From Dickeya fangzhongdai (GTDB lineage: Bacteria; Pseudomonadota; Gammaproteobacteria; Enterobacterales; Enterobacteriaceae): DNA of 64,000 nt. Each line of letters begins with the position of its first letter. Position 1 is the first letter of the stretch. The notes beneath the pieces were generated by a model. The model searched no databases, was not told the DNA's origin, and saw only the letters and a list, made by a program, of their open reading frames with translations. Positions 9,861 through 21,689 of this stretch are shown piece after piece. Position numbers and translations under genes: made by a program. Location of the stretch: positions 372,001 through 436,000 of the forward strand of contig NZ_CP025003.1 of the NCBI RefSeq assembly GCF_002812485.1, given 5' to 3'.

Positions 9861-10282
9861 TGAAGCGCTATGTCCCGGATTTCCCGGAAATGATGCGGCT
9901 AAACGAAATCAACTTCGCGCAGCTACGCCGCTTGCTTCCCCGTAATGAAGAGGTGGGCGCGGCGGTGGTTTATCAGGTCCATAACGCCAGCTACCGTTTA
10001 ACGATTCTGGAGTCTACGCGGTATACCGCGCTGGTGGAGATCCAGCAGATTGCGCCGTCGGTCAGTTACTGGAGCCTGCCGACGCTGGTGGTGCGGCTGT
10101 ATTACGATGCGATGGTTGCGGAAGTGTGTTCCAGTCAGCAGATCTTCCGCTTTAAGGCACGTTATGATTATCCGAACAAGAAGTTACATCAACGTGACGA
10201 AAAGCATCAGATTAATCAGTTTCTTGCCGATTGGCTAAGATATTGCCTGGCGTGTGGTTCAATGTCGGTTCCTGTTTGTTAG
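9860..10282 (+). CDS. yqiB: YqiB, DUF1249 protein
   Basis: A 140-residue DUF1249 family protein recognisable by [16 protein letters not shown] at the N-terminus and the conserved [12 protein letters not shown] segment. It overlaps the nudF stop (TAATG), so it is translationally coupled. The family is conserved between nudF and cpdA in enterobacteria, but no biochemical function is known. A 164-bp palindromic repeat follows immediately. Confidence 0.93.
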   Translation: MKRYVPDFPEMMRLNEINFAQLRRLLPRNEEVGAAVVYQVHNASYRLTILESTRYTALVEIQQIAPSVSYWSLPTLVVRLYYDAMVAEVCSSQQIFRFKARYDYPNKKLHQRDEKHQINQFLADWLRYCLACGSMSVPVC

Positions 10283-10283
10283 A

Positions 10284-10447
10284 TATACCCGTGATACTTC
10301 AGATTGCAGGTGCGTTGGCCGCGTTTACCCGATTCGTTTTCGGGTCTGGCTCCTCTGGGGTCGCTGTCGGCAGCGTTCAAGTCGGCGACGTCGATTTGTC
10401 ATTCACCCCGCGTGTCGCCTGCTGCAACGCGAATTATTGAGGGTATA
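10284..10447. repeat. Long palindromic intergenic repeat (full-length copy)
   Basis: Begins TATACCCGTGATACTTCAG and ends GAATTATTGAGGGTATA, with ATTGCAGGTGCGTTGGC near one end and CTGCTGCAACGCG near the other, so the ends are imperfect inverted copies. The motif family CCTGCAACTTGAAGTATGAC / CGCACCTGCAAC recurs at about 37.03, 56.13 and 62.88 kb. It separates yqiB from cpdA inside an otherwise tight operon. It resembles intergenic repeats I remember from Dickeya and Pectobacterium. Confidence 0.75.
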
Positions 10448-10489
10448 GATCGATTTGTTAGGCAGATTGCAAAGACCCAAGGACACTAT

Positions 10490-11316
10490 TTGGAAAGCCT
10501 GTTGACACTTCCTGTGGCGCGTGGGGCCAGAATCAGGATTTTACAAATAACAGATACCCACCTTTTTGCCGGCGAGCGGGGAACGCTGCTCGGCGTTGAT
10601 ACTTACCGCAGCTATCAGGCGGTGCTGGACGCCATCGCCGCCCAGCAATGCGATTTCGATCTGATTACCGCCACAGGGGATTTGGCGCAGGATCATACGC
10701 AGGAAGCCTACACGCGTTTCGCCGATGGTATCCGCCGCTTCAAGGCGCCTTGCGTCTGGTTGCCCGGCAACCACGACTTTCAGCCCGCGATGGTGGATGT
10801 GCTGGCCCGATCGGGAATCGCGCCTTCCAAACACGTGTTGCTGGGCGAACACTGGCAGGTGATTCTGCTGGACAGTCAGGTGTTCGGCGTGCCGCACGGC
10901 GAGTTGAGCGAGTACCAACTGGAGTGGCTGGAGCGCAGCCTGCAAAGCCAGCCGGAACGCCATACGCTGTTGATGCTGCACCATCATCCGCTGCCGTCGG
11001 GCTGTACCTGGTTGGATCAGCACAGCCTGCGCAATGCCCACAGCCTGAACGCGCTGCTGGTCCGTTTCCCGCGCGTGCGCACCGTATTGTGCGGCCATAT
11101 TCATCAGGAAATGGATCTGGACTGGAACGGTCGCCGCCTGCTGGCGACGCCATCGACCTGCGTGCAATTCAAGCCGCACTGCACCAGCTTCACCATTGAT
11201 AATGTCGCGCCCGGCTGGCGCTATCTGGAATTGTTGCCGGATGGCGGGGTTGAAACCCGGGTGTGTCGCCTTGAAGGGAATGAATTTCTGCCAGATATGG
11301 ATTCGGACGGTTACTG

Positions 11317-11317
<1 letters not shown>
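10490..11317 (+). CDS. cpdA: 3',5'-cyclic AMP phosphodiesterase (TTG start)
   Basis: Calcineurin-like metallophosphoesterase that degrades cAMP. Metal-binding blocks are ITDTHLF, TGDLAQD, GNHDF, LHHHPLP and CGHIHQE. The start is taken as TTG 10490: the translation LESLLTLP aligns with the E. coli N-terminus MESLLTLP, gives exactly 275 residues, and has AAGGA six bases upstream. The open frame continues further upstream, but only into the intergenic repeat. The stop TGA overlaps the yqiA ATG by one base. The rare start suggests limited expression. Confidence 0.95.
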
Positions 11318-13979
<2,662 letters not shown>

Positions 13980-13991
13980 CGCCTGGGTACG

Positions 13992-14888
13992 ATGAAAGTT
14001 ACGCTGGAAGAGATGCAGGCATTCGTAGTGGTGGTGGACAGCGGGTCCGTCACCGCCGCGGCCGCGCAACTGGGGCAGACCACGTCCGGGATCAGCCGGG
14101 CGCTGGGCCGCCTGGAAAGTAAGCTCGGCATGACGCTGTTGCACCGCACCACCCGCCGTCTGGCGTTGTCGGAAGAAGGGCAGATATTCCTGCAACATGC
14201 GCGGGAGGTGTTGCAGACGGTGGAACTGGCGGAGGAGCAGATTGCGCTGCGTCGCAGGAAGCCCAGCGGGCGGTTGCGCATCAACGCCGCCGCTTCGTTC
14301 ATGCAGCATGTAATCGTGCCGCTGATCCCGGAGTTTCGTCGTCGTTATCCCTGTATTTCGCTGGAGCTGAATACCGATGACGTGATTATCGATTTGCTGG
14401 AACAGCATACCGATGTCGCGATTCGTATCGGCGAGCTGCGTGATTCCAGCATCCATGCCCGGCCGCTGGGCGCCACCCGGCTGCGGATTCTGGCAAGCCC
14501 CGCTTACCTGAACCGTCACGGTACGCCGCTCGGCGTGGAGGCGCTGGCCGGCCACACCTTGCTGGGGTTTACCCAGTCCGAGTCGCTCAATCTCTGGCCG
14601 TTACGCAGCGCCTTTGGCGATTATTACCCGATCGTGCCGACGATTGCGGCGTCCAACGGTGAAATGTTGCGTCAACTGGCGTTGCGGGGAGAAGGTATTG
14701 TCAGGCTGTCGGATTTCATGACCCGCGATGATGTGGCGGCCGGTCGGCTGGTGCAGATTCTGACCGACGATACGCTGGAGATGCGCCTGCCGGTTAATGC
14801 GGTGTTCTACCGCAATACCGCGCTGGCCAGCCGGATTGTCAGTTTTCTGGATTTCCTGAGCGAAAAAGTGGCGCAGCACCCGCTCTAG
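13992..14888 (+). CDS. LysR-family transcriptional regulator
   Basis: A 298-residue LysR-type regulator. The N-terminal winged helix-turn-helix (about residues 3-62) contains VTAAAAQLGQTTSGISRALGR. The remainder is a LysR substrate-binding domain of the subgroup with FTQSESLNLWPL and GEGIVRLSDF. It starts 12 bp after parE and converges on mdaB, whose gene it may control. That partnership is inferred only from adjacency. The effector is unknown. Confidence 0.9.
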   Translation: MKVTLEEMQAFVVVVDSGSVTAAAAQLGQTTSGISRALGRLESKLGMTLLHRTTRRLALSEEGQIFLQHAREVLQTVELAEEQIALRRRKPSGRLRINAAASFMQHVIVPLIPEFRRRYPCISLELNTDDVIIDLLEQHTDVAIRIGELRDSSIHARPLGATRLRILASPAYLNRHGTPLGVEALAGHTLLGFTQSESLNLWPLRSAFGDYYPIVPTIAASNGEMLRQLALRGEGIVRLSDFMTRDDVAAGRLVQILTDDTLEMRLPVNAVFYRNTALASRIVSFLDFLSEKVAQHPL

Positions 14889-14952
14889 TCGTAAAGCGGA
14901 TACTGCGCCGAGGGTAAATCGGTGAGGGTAAATTAAGGCGACGTGGCCGGAA

Positions 14953-15534
14953 TCAGGCGAAAACCTGATCAAGGTGCGCGCGATAGCGGGCGATGTCCTG
15001 TTCCACGTCCGGCTGCTTGATGACGTCGTTGCAGATGAACGTAGGCAGCGACGACAGGCCGATGAACTGATTGGCCTTGTGGAACGGCAGGTAGACGCCA
15101 TCCACGCCGACGCCGTGGAAGAACTGATCGGGGTCGGTAAAGGCTTCGAGCGGCGCGTTCCAGGTCAGCGACAGCAGGTAGTGTTTGCCCTGCAGCAGTC
15201 CGCCGGAACCGTATTTCTTGCTGGCATCCGCGCGGGTGCGGCCGTCGCTGGCGTACAGGGCGCCATGTCCGGCGGTGAACACGTCGTCGATGTATTTTTT
15301 CAGGATCCAGGGTGCGCCCATCCACCAGCCCGGCATCTGGTAAATGACGGCGTCGGCCCACAGGAAATTCTGTACTTCCTGCTCAATGTCATAACCGTCA
15401 TCGACGGTGGTGATGCGGACGTGGCGGCCTTTGTCGCGCAGGAAAGAGGCGGCGACATCCGTCAGGGTTCGGTTGAGTTCGCCTTTGGAATGACCGAAGG
15501 ATTTTCCGGCGTTGATGATGAGTACGTTATGCAT
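14953..15534 (-). CDS. mdaB: NADPH:quinone reductase MdaB (modulator of drug activity B)
   Basis: Flavodoxin-fold FAD enzyme that reduces quinones by two electrons, protecting the cell from redox cycling. The 193 residues equal the E. coli length. It begins MHNVLIINAGKSFGHSKGEL and contains the QMPGWWMGAPWILKKYID active-site segment. The ATG at 15534 is selected because the longer upstream frame has no family similarity. The 276-bp gap to parC (15535-15810) holds the promoters of both divergent genes and no other gene that I can support. Confidence 0.96.
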   Translation of the reverse strand: MHNVLIINAGKSFGHSKGELNRTLTDVAASFLRDKGRHVRITTVDDGYDIEQEVQNFLWADAVIYQMPGWWMGAPWILKKYIDDVFTAGHGALYASDGRTRADASKKYGSGGLLQGKHYLLSLTWNAPLEAFTDPDQFFHGVGVDGVYLPFHKANQFIGLSSLPTFICNDVIKQPDVEQDIARYRAHLDQVFA

Positions 15535-15810
15535 GGCTGATGACCTCGGGTGGCATAAATGGGCATGTGCTGTAGGCCAGTCTATCCGTCGAGTTAACGA
15601 AGAAAAATGTGCCGTGGCGCACAACACTGTTGCCGAATCGTCAATAATCGTCGGTTTTGAGCCGGAGCAAGGCGTCGCGGCAGCGGGATGCAGTGAAGAG
15701 AGACACAACTTGCGGTACTATCCGGGCAGCTTCTGCCACCGCGTGGCTCATCGCGTAAAATAAGCGAGTTTTTTTGAACATGGCAAAACGCCACGGTTTA
15801 AGGATTATCA

Positions 15811-18117
15811 ATGAGTGACATGACTCATGACGGCGCAGAGCGTCTTGCGCTGCACACGTTTACCGAGAACGCCTATCTCAACTACTCCATGTACGTCATC
15901 ATGGACCGGGCGTTACCTTTTATTGGCGACGGCCTCAAGCCGGTTCAGCGCCGTATCGTATACGCGATGTCTGAACTGGGGCTGAGCGCCAGCGCCAAAT
16001 TCAAGAAGTCCGCCCGTACGGTGGGCGACGTGCTGGGTAAATACCACCCGCACGGCGACAGCGCCTGCTACGAGGCGATGGTGCTGATGGCGCAACCCTT
16101 CTCCTACCGCTACCCGCTGGTGGACGGTCAGGGCAACTGGGGTGCGCCGGATGATCCCAAATCGTTCGCCGCCATGCGTTATACCGAATCCCGTTTGTCG
16201 AAGTATGCCGAAGTGCTGCTTGGCGAATTGGGGCAAGGGACGGTGGATTACGTACCGAACTTTGACGGCACGCTGCAGGAGCCGAAGATGCTGCCTGCCC
16301 GTCTGCCCAACATCCTGCTCAACGGCACCACCGGTATAGCGGTCGGCATGGCCACCGATATTCCGCCGCATAACGTGCGTGAAGTGGCGGCGGCGGTGAT
16401 GGCGCTGATCGATGAGCCGGATACCTCGATGGACGTGTTGCTGCGCCACGTGCAGGGGCCGGATTTCCCCACCGAGGCGGAAATCATCACCCCGCGCGAC
16501 GAAATCCGCAAAATGTACGAAAGCGGCCGCGGCTCGGTGCGCATGCGGGCGATCTGGAAAAAAGAAACGATAAAAGATGACGACAATAAGAAGAAGGTAG
16601 AAGTTGTCATTACCGCACTGCCGCATCAGGTCTCCGGTGCCAAAGTGCTGGAGCAAATTGCCAGCCAGATGCGGTCGAAAAAGCTGCCGATGATCGATGA
16701 TCTGCGTGATGAATCCGATCACGAGAACCCGACCCGTCTGGTATTGCAAATGCCCTATTCCAGTCGTGTTGATGCCGATCAGGTGATGAACCACCTGTTC
16801 GCCACTACCGATCTGGAAAAAAGCTACCGCATCAACATGAATATGATCGGTCTGGATGGTCGCCCCGGCGTGAAAGGGCTGCGGGAAATCCTGACCGAGT
16901 GGCTGGCGTACCGCCGCGACACCGTGCGCCGCCGCCTCAATTTCCGGCTGGATAAGGTGCTCAAGCGCCTGCATATTCTGGAAGGTTTGCTGATTGCGTT
17001 CCTGAATATCGATGAAGTCATTCATATCATCCGCAACGAAGACGAACCGAAGCCGGTGCTGATGGCAAAGTTCGGCCTGAGCGACACCCAGGCCGAAGCC
17101 ATCCTGGAACTGAAACTGCGTCATCTGGCCAAGCTGGAAGAGATGAAGATCCGCGGCGAGCAGGACGATTTGGCGAAAGAACGCGATCAGATCCAGGCGC
17201 TGCTGGCGTCCGAGCGCAAAATGAACACCCTACTGAAGAAAGAGATTCAGGAAGACGCCAAAGCCTACGGCGATGAACGCCGTTCGCCGCTGCATGAGCG
17301 CGTCGAAGCCAAAGCCATGAGCGAGCATGACCTGTCGCCGTCCGAACCGGTGACCATCGTGCTGTCGGAAATGGGCTGGGTGCGCAGCGCTAAGGGGCAC
17401 GATATCGACCCGTCCGGCCTGAGTTATAAGGCCGGCGACGCTTACCGTGCCGCCGCCCGCGGCAAGAGCAACCAGCCGGTGGTGTTCATGGACTCCACCG
17501 GGCGCAGCTATGCGCTGGATCCGCTCACGCTGCCGTCGGCGCGCGGTCAGGGCGAGCCGCTGACCGGTAAGCTGACGCTGCCGCCGGGCGCCAGCATCGA
17601 GCAGGTGCTGATGGCGGCGGACAATCAGCGGTTGCTGTTGGCTTCCGACGCCGGTTACGGCTTTATCTGCACCTTTGCCGATCTGGTGGCCCGCAACCGG
17701 GTGGGGAAAACGGTGCTGACCCTGCCGGACAATGCGCGCGTGCTGCCGCCGCTGGAGCTTCAACGCGACGATGATCTGCTGCTGACCGTGACAGCGGCCG
17801 GCCGCATGTTGCTGTTCCCGGTGTCCGACCTGCCGGAGCTGTCCAAAGGCAAGGGCAACAAGATCGTCTCGATCCCGGCGGCGCACCTGGCCAGCGGCGA
17901 CGATCGGATCTTGTGGCTGATGGCGATCGCGCCGCAATCCACCATCACGCTGCATGCTGGCAAACGTAAGTACTCGCTGCGTCCGGAAGAACTGCAGAAG
18001 TATCAGGCCAGCCGGGGCTGCAAAGGCACGCAACTGCCGCGCGGTCTGCAGCGAGTCGATCGCATCGAGGTTGACGCGCCTGCCGGTATCGCAAGCGCCG
18101 GCAGCAGCGAAGAATAG
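15811..18117 (+). CDS. parC: DNA topoisomerase IV subunit A
   Basis: DNA breakage-reunion subunit of topoisomerase IV. It has 768 residues (E. coli 752). The winged-helix region is [12 protein letters not shown], where Ser84 and Glu88 equal the E. coli quinolone-determining Ser80 and Glu84; both are the sensitive residues. The catalytic tyrosine is in AAMRYTESR, near residue 124. Compared with the remembered E. coli protein there are about four extra residues at the N-terminus and about nine in a charged loop, [17 protein letters not shown]. The C-terminal beta-pinwheel domain follows. plsC lies downstream. Confidence 0.98.
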   Translation: MSDMTHDGAERLALHTFTENAYLNYSMYVIMDRALPFIGDGLKPVQRRIVYAMSELGLSASAKFKKSARTVGDVLGKYHPHGDSACYEAMVLMAQPFSYRYPLVDGQGNWGAPDDPKSFAAMRYTESRLSKYAEVLLGELGQGTVDYVPNFDGTLQEPKMLPARLPNILLNGTTGIAVGMATDIPPHNVREVAAAVMALIDEPDTSMDVLLRHVQGPDFPTEAEIITPRDEIRKMYESGRGSVRMRAIWKKETIKDDDNKKKVEVVITALPHQVSGAKVLEQIASQMRSKKLPMIDDLRDESDHENPTRLVLQMPYSSRVDADQVMNHLFATTDLEKSYRINMNMIGLDGRPGVKGLREILTEWLAYRRDTVRRRLNFRLDKVLKRLHILEGLLIAFLNIDEVIHIIRNEDEPKPVLMAKFGLSDTQAEAILELKLRHLAKLEEMKIRGEQDDLAKERDQIQALLASERKMNTLLKKEIQEDAKAYGDERRSPLHERVEAKAMSEHDLSPSEPVTIVLSEMGWVRSAKGHDIDPSGLSYKAGDAYRAAARGKSNQPVVFMDSTGRSYALDPLTLPSARGQGEPLTGKLTLPPGASIEQVLMAADNQRLLLASDAGYGFICTFADLVARNRVGKTVLTLPDNARVLPPLELQRDDDLLLTVTAAGRMLLFPVSDLPELSKGKGNKIVSIPAAHLASGDDRILWLMAIAPQSTITLHAGKRKYSLRPEELQKYQASRGCKGTQLPRGLQRVDRIEVDAPAGIASAGSSEE

Positions 18118-18136
18118 TCCTTCCTGTGGAAGCTGG

Positions 18137-18189
18137 CGGCCCGTCGCTGTGTGCGGCGGGCCGTAAACGGGACGTCTTTTTTTTCGATA
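18137..18189 (+). terminator. Possible terminator after parC
   Basis: CGGCCCG (18137-18143) pairs with CGGGCCG (18157-18163). An uninterrupted T run comes about 14 bases later (to about 18185). The separation between stem and T tract is longer than normal, so the call is tentative. Confidence 0.45.
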
Positions 18190-18355
18190 GGCGCCGATGC
18201 CGATGGCATTTCCCGTCGGGATTCCCTTTTCGTCTTTCCCTGTACGTCCGATAGCCGCTTTGGGGTGGACAATGCGATCTGCTGCGGCAAGGTTCGCCGT
18301 GTGTTTTATCGCGAAGCCGCTATACTAGCGGCGGCTGTTGGCTAATGAGGTTGCT

Positions 18356-19093
18356 ATGTTATTCATTCTCCGGTTTTTGGTGGTGATCGTCTGTTCTGTG
18401 GTGATCTGTCTGGCAGGGTTGGTTTACTGCTTGTTTACCCCGAAAGATCCCCGCCATGTTTCCCGGTTCGGTCGCCTGTTCGGGCGCTTGTCGGTGGTGT
18501 TTGGCCTCAAGGTGGAAATCCGTTATCCGCAGGCGTCCCACTTTGACGGTAATTGTATCTATATCGCCAATCATCAGAACAACTATGACATGGTGACGGC
18601 GGCAAACGTGGTGATGCCGGGCACCGTGACGGTGGGCAAGAAGAGTCTGGTGTGGATCCCGTTTTTCGGCCCGTTGTACTGGCTCACCGGCAATCTGTTG
18701 ATTGACCGGGATAACCGCGCCAAAGCGCACGGCACTATCTCGCAGGTAGTGAAGCATATTAAAGAGCGCAACATTTCGGTGTGGATGTTTCCGGAAGGCA
18801 CCCGCAGCCGTGGGCGCGGCCTGCTGCCGTTCAAAACCGGCGCGTTTCATGCCGCGATTGCCGCCGGCGTGCCGGTGGTGCCGATCTGCGTGTCCACCAC
18901 TCATAAAAAAGTGAAGCTGAACCGCTGGAACAACGGCCATGTGATCGTCGAGGTGCTGCCGCCGGTCGACTGCAGCGCTTACGGTAAAGAACAGGTCCGC
19001 GAACTGGCCGCTTATTGCCATGAACTGATGGCGGCGAAAATCGCACAGCTGGACGCCGAAGTCGCGCAGCGCGAAGCGGCGGAAAAACGCTAA
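18356..19093 (+). CDS. plsC: 1-acyl-sn-glycerol-3-phosphate acyltransferase
   Basis: Makes phosphatidic acid from lysophosphatidic acid at the inner membrane. It has 245 residues, identical in length to E. coli PlsC. The acyltransferase blocks NHQNNYD (H-x4-D), FPEGTRSRG and VPVVPICVS are present, with a hydrophobic membrane segment at residues 1-25. The ATG at 18356 (MLFILRFLV) is preferred over one six codons upstream because it matches the family and has AATGAGG upstream. It lies between parC and ftsP, as in E. coli. Confidence 0.97.
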   Translation: MLFILRFLVVIVCSVVICLAGLVYCLFTPKDPRHVSRFGRLFGRLSVVFGLKVEIRYPQASHFDGNCIYIANHQNNYDMVTAANVVMPGTVTVGKKSLVWIPFFGPLYWLTGNLLIDRDNRAKAHGTISQVVKHIKERNISVWMFPEGTRSRGRGLLPFKTGAFHAAIAAGVPVVPICVSTTHKKVKLNRWNNGHVIVEVLPPVDCSAYGKEQVRELAAYCHELMAAKIAQLDAEVAQREAAEKR

Positions 19094-19180
19094 GTCAGCG
19101 CGAGGATGCGCGGCGTGACCTTACGGGCGGAATATCGGCCCGGGATGGAGTAAAGGATTGAATAGGTTTTCGGAGTCATT

Positions 19181-20590
19181 ATGTCATTGAGTCGGCGTCA
19201 GTTTCTTCAGGCCTCGGGCATTGCGCTGTGCGCGGGTGCAATGCCGCTGACGGCCAGAGCCGATGGCGGGCAAAACCCGCTGCCCGTTCCCCCTTTGCTG
19301 GAGTCCCGCCGCGGGCAGCCGGTCTTTCTGACCATGCAACAGGCGCAGTGGTCCTTCTCCGGCGAGCGAAAAAATCCGGTATGGGGGTTTAACGGCCGCT
19401 ATCTCGGCCCGACGGTGCGGGTGTTCAGCAATGATGACGTCAAGCTGATTTACAGCAACCGCCTTAATGAACCGGTGTCGATGACCGTCAGCGGCCTGCA
19501 GGTGCCGGGTTCGCTGATGGGCGGCGCCGGCCGCATGATTCAGCCGAATATGGATTGGTCGCCGGTATTGCCGGTTCGTCAGGCGGCGGCTACCTGCTGG
19601 TATCACGCCAATACGCCCAACCGCATGGCGCCGCACGTCTATAACGGGCTGGCAGGCCTGTGGCTGGTGGAAGACAACCTCAGCAAGTCGCTGCCTATCC
19701 CGAATCATTACGGCGTAGATGATTTCCCGCTGATTATTCAGGACAAACGGCTGGATAACTTTGGCGCGCCGCTGTACAACCCGCCCGGCAGCGGCGGTTT
19801 TATGGGGGATACGCTGCTGGTGAACGGCGCGCGGAGCCCGTATGTGGAAGTCTCCCGCGGCTGGGTGCGTCTGCGTCTGCTCAACGCTTCCAACGCCCGT
19901 CGCTACGTGATGCGCATGAGCGACGGCCGGCCGCTGCACCTGATCGCCAACGATCAGGGTTTTCTGCCTGCGCCGATGGCGTTGAATCAGGTTTCGCTGG
20001 CGCCCGGCGAGCGCCGCGAAGTGCTGGTTGATATGTCCCAGGGCAACGAGGCGACGCTGACCGCCGGCGAATCCGCCAGCATCATGCAGCGGCTGCGCGG
20101 ATTGTTCGAACCCTCCACTATTTTGGTGTCATCGGCGATTCTGACCCTGCGGCCCACCGGCCTGCTGCCGCTGGTGACCAACACCCTGCCGATGCGCCTG
20201 CTGGCCGACAATATCATCGACGGCGCGGTCAGCCGGACGCGAGAATTCCGCCTCGGCGACAGCCTGCCGGGCATCAACGGTGCCATGTGGGACATGAATC
20301 GTGTGGATGTGCAAACGCAGGTCGGGCGCTATGAGCGCTGGATTGTGCATGCCGATCAGCCGCAGCCGTTCCACGTTCAGGGCGCGATGTTTCTGGTGCG
20401 CAGCGTGAACGGCGGCCTGACGCCGCCGGAGGACAGTGGCTGGAAAGACACGGTGTGGGTGGAAAATGACGTGGAACTGCTGGTGTATTTCGGCCAGTTC
20501 TCCACGCCGCAGTTCCCGTTCCTGTATTACAGCCACACGCTGGAAATGGCCGATCGCGGCTCCACGGCTCAATTGGTAGTTCAGCCCTGA
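19181..20590 (+). CDS. ftsP: Cell division protein FtsP (SufI)
   Basis: Periplasmic multicopper-oxidase-fold protein that stabilises the divisome under stress. It has 469 residues. A twin-arginine signal SRRQFLQASG at residues 4-13 is followed by a hydrophobic stretch ending ARA-DGG. Cupredoxin-fold segments such as WYHANTPNRMAPHVYNG and HVQGAMFLV are seen. It lacks the full set of His-x-His copper ligands typical of CueO, as known for SufI. Tat export is inferred from the RR motif. It converges on dkgA. Confidence 0.95.
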   Translation: MSLSRRQFLQASGIALCAGAMPLTARADGGQNPLPVPPLLESRRGQPVFLTMQQAQWSFSGERKNPVWGFNGRYLGPTVRVFSNDDVKLIYSNRLNEPVSMTVSGLQVPGSLMGGAGRMIQPNMDWSPVLPVRQAAATCWYHANTPNRMAPHVYNGLAGLWLVEDNLSKSLPIPNHYGVDDFPLIIQDKRLDNFGAPLYNPPGSGGFMGDTLLVNGARSPYVEVSRGWVRLRLLNASNARRYVMRMSDGRPLHLIANDQGFLPAPMALNQVSLAPGERREVLVDMSQGNEATLTAGESASIMQRLRGLFEPSTILVSSAILTLRPTGLLPLVTNTLPMRLLADNIIDGAVSRTREFRLGDSLPGINGAMWDMNRVDVQTQVGRYERWIVHADQPQPFHVQGAMFLVRSVNGGLTPPEDSGWKDTVWVENDVELLVYFGQFSTPQFPFLYYSHTLEMADRGSTAQLVVQP

Positions 20591-20622
20591 TGGGCGTTTA
20601 GTCGCGCAGCCCTGATAAGCGT

Positions 20623-20645
20623 CGCCCGCGCGTCAGGCGCGGGCG
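20623..20645. terminator. GC-rich hairpin between convergent ftsP and dkgA
   Basis: CGCCCGCGC (20623-20631) pairs perfectly with GCGCGGGCG (20637-20645) around a five-base loop. No T tract occurs on either side, so termination is inferred only from the convergent placement. Confidence 0.4.
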
Positions 20646-20665
20646 CGATGTTAGTCTTGGCAATG

Positions 20666-21511
20666 CTAGTCTTTACGCGGCGCATCGGTGCGCGGCTGAT
20701 CCGGGTCCGGTCCCAGCCGTTTGCCGCAGTCGAGCGTCGCCACCTCGCTTAACTCTTCTTTCTCCAGCCTGAAGTCAAATACCTCGAAGTTTTCCCGAAT
20801 ACGCGCTGGGGTAACGGATTTGGGGATCACCACCAGACCGCTGTCCAGATGCCAGCGGATCACGATTTGCGCCGGCGTCTTGCCGTATTTTTTCGCCAGC
20901 GCGTGAATCACCGGATGGTCGAATACGCCTTCTCCGCCCTGCGCCAGCGGGCTCCAGGATTCGGTCTGAATGTGGTGGGTGGTGTTCCAGGTGTGCAGCA
21001 TGCGCTGCTGGAACAGCGGGTGCAGCTCTATCTGATTGATGACCGGCATCACGCCGGTTTCTTCTTTCAGGCGCTGCAGGTGGTGCGGGTTGAAATTGCA
21101 GACGCCGACGCTTTTCGCCAGCCCCTGTTCCTTGAGATTAAGCAATCCGCGCCAGGCTTCGACGTAGGTGTTCTGCTCCGGCAACGGCCAGTGGATCAGA
21201 TACAGGTCGACGTACTCCAGCTGCAGTTTGCGCAGGCTTTCCTCTAGCGCCTGACGCGGATGCGCCTGATCGCTGTTCCACAGTTTGGTGGTGATGAAAA
21301 TATCGCTGCGCGGGATATTGGTTTCCTGTAATGCTTTGCCAACACCCGTTTCGTTCTTGTAAATGGCGGCGGTATCGATGGCGCGATAACCGATGTTCAG
21401 GGCTTCGGTAACGGCAGCGGCAGCCTGTTCGTTGCTGGCCTGCCAGACGCCAAGCCCTAGCTGGGGCATGATATTGCCGTCAGCCAGTTTAACCAGAGGT
21501 TGCATCGTCAT
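20666..21511 (-). CDS. dkgA: 2,5-diketo-D-gluconate reductase A / aldo-keto reductase
   Basis: NADPH-dependent aldo-keto reductase (YqhE) reducing methylglyoxal, beta-keto esters and 2,5-diketogluconate. It has 281 residues. The (beta/alpha)8 signature has Asp and Tyr in IDTAAIYKNE, a lysine in TTKLWNSD, a histidine in LIHWPLP, and the cofactor-site IPKSVTPARI. The AAGGAG site precedes the ATG at 21511. It lies downstream of yqhD on the same strand. In E. coli both genes are activated by YqhC, whose homologue is 2.3 kb upstream here. Confidence 0.95.
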   Translation of the reverse strand: MTMQPLVKLADGNIMPQLGLGVWQASNEQAAAAVTEALNIGYRAIDTAAIYKNETGVGKALQETNIPRSDIFITTKLWNSDQAHPRQALEESLRKLQLEYVDLYLIHWPLPEQNTYVEAWRGLLNLKEQGLAKSVGVCNFNPHHLQRLKEETGVMPVINQIELHPLFQQRMLHTWNTTHHIQTESWSPLAQGGEGVFDHPVIHALAKKYGKTPAQIVIRWHLDSGLVVIPKSVTPARIRENFEVFDFRLEKEELSEVATLDCGKRLGPDPDQPRTDAPRKD

Positions 21512-21589
21512 GTCATTCTCCTTGTTATGCGCTTTCTACGCCCGACGCTTGAGGGAGCCAGACGTTATGGCGGTGATGTGGCGATGAGA

Positions 21590-21617
21590 CAAAGACGCCG
21601 CCCGAACGGCGGCGTCT
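21590..21617 (-). terminator. Hairpin downstream of yqhD
   Basis: AGACGCCGCC (21593-21602) pairs perfectly with GGCGGCGTCT (21608-21617). The minus-strand continuation is TTTGTCT, a weak U tract. It probably attenuates transcription from yqhD into dkgA. Confidence 0.55.
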
Positions 21618-21689
21618 GAATGCCGGTTTTCACATCAGGCGGTGCCCGGCGGCATGCCCTAAGTGTAGTCGAAAGTCAGCCTGCCGCGG

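Noticed and set aside
15535..15810. LysR-type T-N11-A sites between mdaB and parC
   Set aside because: The motif is too degenerate to call; several chance matches occur in the same stretch.
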